Assembly: GCA_015680685.1 (NCBI GenBank) | Contig: MNCI01030283.1 | Location: forward strand, 68,781-93,958 | Length of the DNA: 25,178 nt | From: Gnetum montanum | Taxonomy: Eukaryota; Streptophyta; Gnetopsida; Gnetales; Gnetaceae | Direction: 5' to 3' | Part shown: positions 18,871-25,178 of the stretch, piece by piece | Numbering within the stretch: the stretch's first letter is position 1 | How the letters are laid out: every line of letters starts with the position of its first letter | Position numbers and translations under genes: made by a program | The notes under the pieces: generated by a model | What the model saw: only the letters and a program-made list of their open reading frames with translations | Database searches by the model: none | Told to the model about the DNA's origin: nothing

Positions 18871-21565
18871 ATGAGGCCAAATGGAAGAACAAACCCCATA
18901 AGCAGAACATGTGAAATAGGAGGCTCAATCCTTTAGTCTCCATCAAGAAACTCTTGCTACAAGACACTCAGCATAGGTAGAGGCAGCATGTCCACAAGCA
19001 CCAAGACAAGGACAACATCTCACACTATCACCAAATTGCCTCTAAGCCATCCATGAGAAATCGATTGTGTCCACCATGATCATGGAACTCAACTTTTTCT
19101 AGAATTTTCTTCGGAGACAATGAAGATGCAACTCCAACTGTTACGATTATGGCCCACACTCACAAACAATGAAAAATGGTATTTAGGGAAGACATATCAA
19201 TTATGGCATAACAAAGGGGAAGATGCAACAGTTAACATTGAGGGAGTCTCAGTATCCTATTCTTTAAAGGTGATAGCTAAAGCCCTTAATGTGCCCAATG
19301 AAAGGGAAAAAGTAGCACATCTTTCCACTAGATCAGATACAAATACAATAAAAATATTGTTGCAAGAGAATATGGCAAAGATGACAAGGATTATAATGAG
19401 CTAATTCTTGAAGAAAGGATTTACTTCAAAATTGGCACATATCACATATTTCCCTCAAAAATATTGAATAGGATATCCACATATGTAGCTAGAGGAAGTG
19501 CAATTATAATGGAGAAATTTAATGCAAACATTGCACACATCTATTTACTTGATCCAACGATGGTTTGAGGAAAAGATGATAGGGATGTTGATACTTTCAT
19601 TTTCTTGCCTCATCAAGAAGCTGTGTAGATGTGCTGGAATCCTAGGGTACACCAATGACATTCCTAGGAGGGTTTAGAATGCTTCCTATGCTGCAATGCT
19701 CAAGTCGGCACCACCAAAGAATGACCAGGTCGATAAGAAAATAGACACTGGGAAAGCACTCAAAATACTATGCAACAATAGCAAGCAAGATCTAGTGGTT
19801 AGCAGCAAGAACAACAACAATAGCAAGTTCCACCACCGTTGTTACAAGACTACACGTCATCAATGAGTTATCTACAACAAATTGCAAAGACCATCAGTTA
19901 GGGAACATGTGACGAAGCCAACCTGAATGAAGTCATCAATAATGCCATCCAACCCACAATTTCCATAGATCCTGCTAGTGGGAAAATTTCATTGTAGTCA
20001 AAAGGAGAGGACCAATGGTCACAAAACATTTCTAGGAATGCTACATCATTCTAGGTGGTGCTAGAAATTGAAGAAGAAGCCATAGTTGTGGTTATGTAGG
20101 ACTAGGATGCAGCAAGAGCCACAGAAGTGATCACAAATCACATAAATGAATCATTCACTATATTTTTTGTGCCACCAATTGATCTTTTTGGAGCTAGAGA
20201 TGCTCAAATGATAATTGGTACCTCAATGACTCCTAAAGATCATGAGGATGTGCTAGATCGACTATTGTAGATTGGGCAAGTCATGACAAATCTTTTTTAC
20301 ATCACAAGTGATGTCATGGCAATATAGTCAAAACTCATAGCAACCAAGGGTAAGCTGCTCATGGTAGAGGCTAGGGCAGAGGATGTAGGAAATGAAATCC
20401 ATAGATTGGAAGAAGAACTCATGACCCTAAGGGTAGAATAAATAGATCCTAATCAATATATTACGCTTGATTAACTAGAGCAATTTAGAACATAACAAAT
20501 TAATTGCCTCATAAAGCATAATAAGTAGATGGAGAATGAAAAGGAAAAAGCAGTTTGAGATGTCTAATGACAGAAGCATAAACATACACATATGCTAAGG
20601 CACTCACTATAGTACAAAAATAAAATAAGCAAATCACTATAGATAATGTTGGGTTGACCAACATAGAAATGCAAAGACACATTCTTGAAGAGAGCATCCA
20701 TTAGTTAAGACCACATCTGATGAGGGTTAACTTAGATATCAACCACCTAGTATGAGAGAACAGAATCCTCTTAATGGAGGAGGTATGCATCATCTAACAA
20801 AAATTTGCTATTGAAATAAGCGCATGGTAGAATGAGGTAAAGAAGCATGAAAGGCTCAAAAAACACTTCTGCAATCAAGTGGGCATGTACAAACAGATCA
20901 ATGAGAAATAAATCTAGATTGTGAATGCCAAAATCAATTCCATTTTAGCACAAAATCCAAATTGGCAACCCATCTTAAATAGCATAGTCCATGTCCACCA
21001 AGCTAAGATTAAAAATAAAGACCTACAGATAGAAGATTTGATAGAATACATGGGATTAGCTAACCTTCATTATGCTAACCTGGCCATGTTGATAGTAGGC
21101 AGGCCTAGAAATAATCTTGAATAGAAAATAGCAACCTCATATGCCTTGTATGAAAGGGAGTTTGTAGATAGAAATGATGCTCTACAAAAGCTACATGTGG
21201 AAAACTCTAAATTAGAAGTAGTTAAAGTCAACCAACATGGGCAGAAAGATGTTGTAGCAAACCTGGCCAAAAGAATGTCCGACTATTAAGAATTGAGAAC
21301 CAAGGCCAAAGCATTTGAGGAGGAAATAAGATAATTTTTGGCATGGCATGTCAAGGCCAATTAGATGTTTCAACAGCTACCATGTCCATGGGATGTACTA
21401 GCTCCATCACACATTGCACAATCATCATGGATTGTACATGATCCCAAAATGAAGAAAGAAAAATTCAGGTGCTACTCAATAGATACATATTTTAGAAACC
21501 TGATAACAAGGGGAAGCAACCAATGGAGGAGCCACCACCACTAGGCACTACTTAGGCCACATCGT
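18871..21565 (+). pseudogene. downstream ORF of Athila-like element (ORF2), relic
   Basis: A long relic reading frame of about 900 codons downstream of the spacer. The start is plausibly ATG at 18871, in frame with 19120-19404. The N-terminal part is Ser/Thr-rich (SMSTSTKTRTTSHT). The segment WYLGKTYQLW, then VNIEGVSVSYSLKVIAKALNVP (about 19175-19300), resembles the plant transposon protein domain (Pfam Transposase_32) found in gypsy-associated ORFs. A frameshift near 19350-19365 leads to a conserved-looking stretch with YFKIGTYHIFPSKI and MEKFNANIAHIYLLDP. From about 20300 to 21300 the sequence is Glu/Lys/Leu-rich and predicted coiled coil (EIHRLEEELMTLRVE). Stops at 19566 (TGA for Trp) and 19626 (TAG), among others, are point decay. 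Function is unknown; the position equals the env-like ORF of Athila, but I see no signal peptide or membrane anchor. Confidence 0.65.
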
Positions 21566-21719
21566 ACATCATCAACTTATTTTGTTTTGGTTTACTTTGT
21601 CTTGTGAGAACTTGTGTCAATTTTATAAACACCATTGTGGCATATAGTGTCATGTAAATCTACCTCTCACTTTTGTAACAGACTCTATCCTCATTTTTTT
21701 TAACTTGAGGATGAGTTTC

Positions 21720-21737
21720 TAGTTAGTCATGAGGGTA
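21720..21737 (+). other. putative polypurine-tract region before right LTR
   Basis: TAGTTAGTCATGAGGGTA directly precedes the right LTR. The only purine-rich part is GAGGG; an upstream stretch, TTGAGGATGAG at 21703-21713, is a second candidate. The tract that primes plus-strand synthesis should lie here, but it is weak. Confidence 0.35.
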
Positions 21738-22611
21738 TGATAAAGTTAATTTTTCTTGACCAACAATATCTATTGTATCTAGATGTCATATATATGATAT
21801 CATAGCACAAGATACATCATCATAAACCCAATATCATAGGACATGTGCAACCTATAAATACAACACTTAGGTGCACGAATATGCATAAGTTTCATTCTAT
21901 AGTAACAAAACTCTTTTAGTTTGTTTTTGTAATCTAGCACTTAGAAGTGTAAATGCCTGCAATATAGTGTGACTTAGTGCATGGTGTCTTTATTCGAACA
22001 TCTTGTACTTAGGCACAAGTGTGACTAGAAATAAAGATCTAGCTATTTCTTACTATTGTAGCATTATCCTAGTTTACTATTTTGACTTAGAAAAATATTT
22101 ATTATTTTCCTCGTTAATATTTTACTATTCCATGTACTTTACTATTACTGTTGTTATTAAGCAAAATGAGTACGAGTGATCTCAAGCACTTAAGTATAAT
22201 TTCTTGATAACCCAATAGTGCTATCGCTTGGTACACCCAATAGTAGTACACTTGGTATCCAAGTAGTAGTTACACAAAGCCCAAGGTGTGTACGAAAGAT
22301 CAAGAACATATACTCATTACCATAGGCTAGAATAGATATATTTACTTATTTTACTTAGATTTATAAATCATTTCCATTTCCATTGTGTTTGCTAAGAGTA
22401 ACAATGACCTACCAACATCAAATATCATATACCTCATTGTAAGCCAAACCATACCTGTAGACTTCACTAGCTCCACATGGGAATACAACAATCTCAAACT
22501 TAAACTAATTGCTAGCATATTAACATTGTCTTGTCCATGGATTATGATCTAGTCGTGCATGAATGCTTATGACTTCTATGGTTGGGTGTTGAATTGCTCC
22601 ACTGCTCATCA
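21738..22611 (+). mobile_element. right LTR of Athila-like element (LTR3)
   Basis: Partner of 13071-13955: starts TGATAAAGTTAA, ends CATCA, with TATA box CTATAAATAC at 21852-21861, the shared AGTAACAAAACTCTTT stretch and the three CTTGGTA/CTTGATA units at 22203-22275. The sequence after 22611 (AATAG) matches the target duplication before LTR1. Confidence 0.85.
21852..21861 (+). promoter_or_regulatory. TATA box of right LTR
   Basis: CTATAAATAC, aligned with the TATA box of LTR1. In a 3' LTR it would drive transcription into flanking DNA if active; decay makes this doubtful. Confidence 0.65.
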
Positions 22612-22616
22612 AATAG
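22612..22616. other. target-site duplication, right (AATAG)
   Basis: AATAG follows the right LTR directly and pairs with GATAG at 13066-13070. Confidence 0.6.
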
Positions 22617-24005
22617 AATGAGAATTGAAGCTTATAAAGTTAGTACTAAGTATATACTACAAGGGCTGGTTCATTTATCAACATATTAATCATTATAGGT
22701 TTTCAAAGATCTACATCAAGTTATTGCTATTTTGCTTCATAACCATGGTATGTGGCAATAAGGTAGAAGTTATCAACATCAGTCATGTCAATCTTCAATA
22801 CATATGTAAGGATATGGTTGGTTTCAAACAAGTCAAAAAATCATCAAATGAACTATTTCCTCAAACTCGAACTCAACTATGGTATGTCATAGTAGAAATA
22901 TTTTGCTCTTGTATCATAGTTAGAGATAGAAGAACAAATATTTAGCAAAGGGCCTTACTATAGTACTATACACCAAGTTGTAATTAGATCAAGACATTGA
23001 TAGGCTCAAAATTTTCAAAAAAGAAATAAAAGAACAAATAAGATCTTTTTCCCTTTCTATATAGAAGAACAGAAATAAAAGTCCTCCATTCCCTTTCTAT
23101 ATATATTAATATCTTTTCATGACTTGATAAGAAGGCAATCAAGATGATCCTGTGAACTTATGAATAGAATACTCTTAATAAGTTATGTACTACTATACTA
23201 GAAGGTGTTAAGATTCAAAGTATATAGGAGAACATGATTAAGGAGAATGAAACCATCATAATTACTAATAGGACAATCAAATGTCTAAAATGTTAACATC
23301 AAGTAAAATATGGTGAACTTGGTCATACACCACTATGTGCTTATGAATAAATTCCATGAGTATAAGATAATGGTAAAGTTAATTTTTACACAAGGAGTAA
23401 AGACAGTTAAGAAACTTTTTCTCAATGAAATGTACACATGTAAATTAATTTACCTAAAATTATCAATGATAATGTGAAAAGAAAAAATAAATGTACATAT
23501 GCTATTTTTTAACATGGTATCCCCTTCATTCTTACCTCAGTGCACTTCACAATTATCATATATTCTTTTGTTTCTTAGTAGGTTTATTAGAAATCACACA
23601 AACAATATGCAATCACACTATGCTAGATGTGCTAAATCATACAAGGATGAAGGAAAAAATAGTCCACCATATTCTATGAATTAAATTCTTGCAAGAGTCA
23701 AGAAACACCAACAATGAGCATAACTCCTGTAAGGGTAAAGAATTGAAGAACTAATGAAGCCCTAACTAAAATATACACTATTTAACCTAATTTCCATTGT
23801 GTGTTCACAAATCTAAATATTTGGAAGACTAATTTTTTGCTATGCTTAGGATTTATTAAAGCTACTGTTTAGACAGGACACCAAGAATGAAGTTCTAATT
23901 TTAGTTCTTTGACCACATCTAATTTTTCTAAATAAACATTAAAATAATATTCACTGGCATATGCCTTACATATTACATTTCAAATCTCCATCAAGATAAC
24001 AATGA
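22617..24005. other. unassigned flanking sequence with weak coding relics
   Basis: Short open frames at 22625-22945 and 23491-23684 match no family I know. At 23281-23335 the plus strand reads KCLKC, a stop, then HQVKYGELGHTPLC, which looks like a broken CCHC zinc knuckle (GELGHTPLC) of a retroelement gag, with low certainty. At 23023-23104 there is an imperfect 40-50 bp duplication built on GAAATAAAAG and CCCTTTCTATATA. Confidence 0.35.
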
Positions 24006-24075
24006 GGTGTTAGCTTAGTGATAAGACTCTTGATTTAAAAGCTCCAAGTCATGTGTTTGATTCTAGTGGGTAATG
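24006..24075 (+). repeat. tRNA-like SINE head, plus orientation
   Basis: Begins GGTGTTAGCTTAGTGATAAG, which contains a good A-box (TAGCTTAGTG). About 35 bp downstream, TGTTTGATTCTAG is a decayed B-box (GGTTCGANTCC type). It is the same sequence as the reverse complement of 24361-24433. I read this as a polymerase III promoter head of a tRNA-derived SINE and not a working tRNA: it lacks a clean T-arm and a paired acceptor. The body to about 24160 is AT-rich. Confidence 0.6.
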
Positions 24076-24207
24076 CTAAGTTATATATCTTTGGGTTATA
24101 CTTATATTAAAATTATTTTGGGGTTCCAACACTCAAAACTAAATCAAAATGTAATGGATAACACCCTTTAAAAAATCTTTTAAAATTAAAAAATCCAATT
24201 ACAAATA

Positions 24208-24363
24208 TTTTCAAACTCATCCAAGGATTAATGTCAATTTTAAAAATTCAATTAACTCAAAGTATTTTTTTAGCAATATTTAATTTCAAACTCATCCCAG
24301 AACTAATGCCAATTTTAAAAATTCAATTGATTCAAAGTATTTTTTTTTTTTTAGCAATATTTA
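24208..24363. repeat. 75-bp tandem duplication
   Basis: Two units with a period of 75 bp, starting TCAAACTCATCC at 24210 and 24286 and containing AATTTTAAAAATTCAATT and TCAAAGTATTTTTT, ending AGCAATATTT. They differ by few bases and by the length of a T run (24341-24352). They lie directly left of the minus-strand SINE head and so look like its 3' body, duplicated. Confidence 0.85.
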
Positions 24364-24433
24364 CCCCCAAGACAAATAATCAACTCATAACTTGAAGTTT
24401 CCAAATCAAGAGTCTTACCATTAAGCTAACACC
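24361..24433 (-). repeat. tRNA-like SINE head, minus orientation
   Basis: The minus strand reads GGTGTTAGCTTAATGGTAAG, then ACTCTTGATTTGGAAACTTC, then a decayed B-box region ending in GGGGGTAA. The A-box is intact (TAGCTTAATGG). It is homologous to the head at 24006-24075, in opposite orientation. The 75-bp duplicated sequence follows it as its 3' body. Confidence 0.6.
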
Positions 24434-25178
24434 TTACTCTAGAGACTAACGACAAAAGGAACATTGAAGATAATTAACTTTTTAACTTTGTTAACTCTAT
24501 GTTTATACATCTCTAAATTTATTTTAAAAAGAATAACTAAGCAATAATTTTTCACCAAACTTACTTTAATATTTTGAATTTTAAAACACAAGCTTGTAAA
24601 GTTATCTTTTACAATATAACTTTTGACTTAAGGCCTAAGCCCTTATCAAATAAAAATTAGTTTAACTCTCTAGTAATTGAATAGTCAAATTGTCAAGGTA
24701 GTAGGAAAGATTTTGAAGAGTTTTAAAACTCCACGATCACCTAAGTAGGGCTCATTTACCTTAATTAAAACTCCAAAAAATACCATATCATATTTCAAGA
24801 GTTGCAATGACCTTTAAACCAATAGAAGCCATGTTATTGAACAAGTCTACAAGGTGCCTTAAAAATAGCACAAAACCATTTAAATAGTTTCCAATAAATT
24901 TTTTTGAGAACTTACAAACTCTAAAAACATAGCTATCCAAACTAGCAAAAATATTGACCATGGTAAGATCCAAAGTAATCACTTTGTTCATTAAAACCTC
25001 ACACATGAATTTAGATTCAACTAAAATTTGAAAATTGAATAGCATCAAAGAATCAAACTAAAGCTAAAATTTTAGATCTACAAACATAGAGGTATGAAAT
25101 ATTAATATTTTACCAAAGTACTTTTATGGTTTTGAAAAAAGACTTGAAAAAGTATTATATGATTCAGAATAATATTAT
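24434..25178. other. unassigned AT-rich sequence
   Basis: No gene recognised. The longest frame is 24788-25048 on the minus strand, 86 codons, with a rather protein-like composition (CEVLMNKVITLDLTMVNIFA) but no family match. It might be an exon or a relic ORF that continues beyond an interruption. Nothing else is supported. Confidence 0.35.

Larger units (their letters stand above)
13071..22611 (+). mobile_element. Athila-like LTR retrotransposon, degenerate
   Basis: Full-length element of about 9.5 kb in plus orientation: LTR1, primer site, an extra LTR with primer site, gag, protease, spacer, downstream ORF, right LTR. Athila-like assignment rests on the tRNA-Asp primer site, the protease active-site context LLDLSFGVNLIS, and a second ORF after the pol position. 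The RT, RNase H and integrase segment is missing between about 16760 and 17050, so it is non-autonomous in its present form. Confidence 0.8.

Noticed and set aside
18549-18899. Minus-strand hydrophobic frame, possible membrane protein
   Set aside because: It overlaps the spacer and the likely ORF2 start; hydrophobicity follows from A-rich plus-strand sequence read in reverse.
22625-22945. Host gene exon of 106 codons
   Set aside because: No family motif, no splice context that I can defend, and it begins right at the edge of the Athila-like element.
24006-24433. Functional tRNA genes
   Set aside because: No complete cloverleaf: B-boxes are decayed and acceptor ends do not pair.

Overview
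The window looks like intergenic DNA from a large plant nuclear genome, plausibly a gymnosperm. It is AT-rich, poor in CpG and full of old, decayed LTR retrotransposons. I see no intact host gene and no structural RNA gene. The species cannot be told from the sequence. Nearly all coding signal is relic retroelement protein broken by stops and frameshifts. Stops often sit where the family has Gln (CAG/CAA) or Trp (TGG), as expected when methylated cytosines decay to thymine.

Left part (about 1-9890), mainly minus strand: remains of Ty3/gypsy elements that look like the Tat-type lineage. A long relic of one gag-protease polyprotein (about 5600 down to 2553) is preceded, in minus-strand order, by a leader, a primer-binding-site-like junction (6654-6670) and a probable LTR (about 6678-8285). 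That LTR carries a TATA box and, upstream of it, a striking array of 32-nt hairpins. A second gag N-terminus (about 8299-8690) abuts this LTR and belongs to another copy. Two homologous blocks (about 440-1240 and 8820-9890), each with a 44-bp tandem array, end in the same kind of primer-site junction. A further array of GGCCA motifs lies at 1790-2260. No reverse transcriptase, RNase H or integrase is visible on this strand.

Middle (about 10930-13070), plus strand: the 3' end of a chromovirus, with decayed integrase core, GPY/F-like module and chromodomain-like segment, then a 3' LTR from about 11889. Its U3 holds about ten AGACATCTT/AGATGTCTT motifs upstream of a TATA box at 12499.

Right part (13071-22611), plus strand: an old Athila-like element bounded by related LTRs (13071-13955 and 21738-22611) and a 5-bp target duplication (GATAG/AATAG). 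Its tRNA-Asp-type primer site differs from the canonical one only by C-to-T or G-to-A changes. A second, less decayed LTR with its own tRNA-Asp-type primer site (13995-14850) lies just inside. The interior holds gag, a protease relic, a long spacer and a roughly 2.7-kb downstream ORF rich in predicted coiled coil. The RT-RNase H-integrase segment is missing here too.

The last 2.5 kb has no recognisable gene. It contains two tRNA-like SINE heads in opposite orientation around 24006-24433 and a 75-bp tandem duplication. The most interesting material is non-coding: the arrays of palindromic or alternating-orientation motifs placed upstream of the TATA boxes of three unrelated LTRs.
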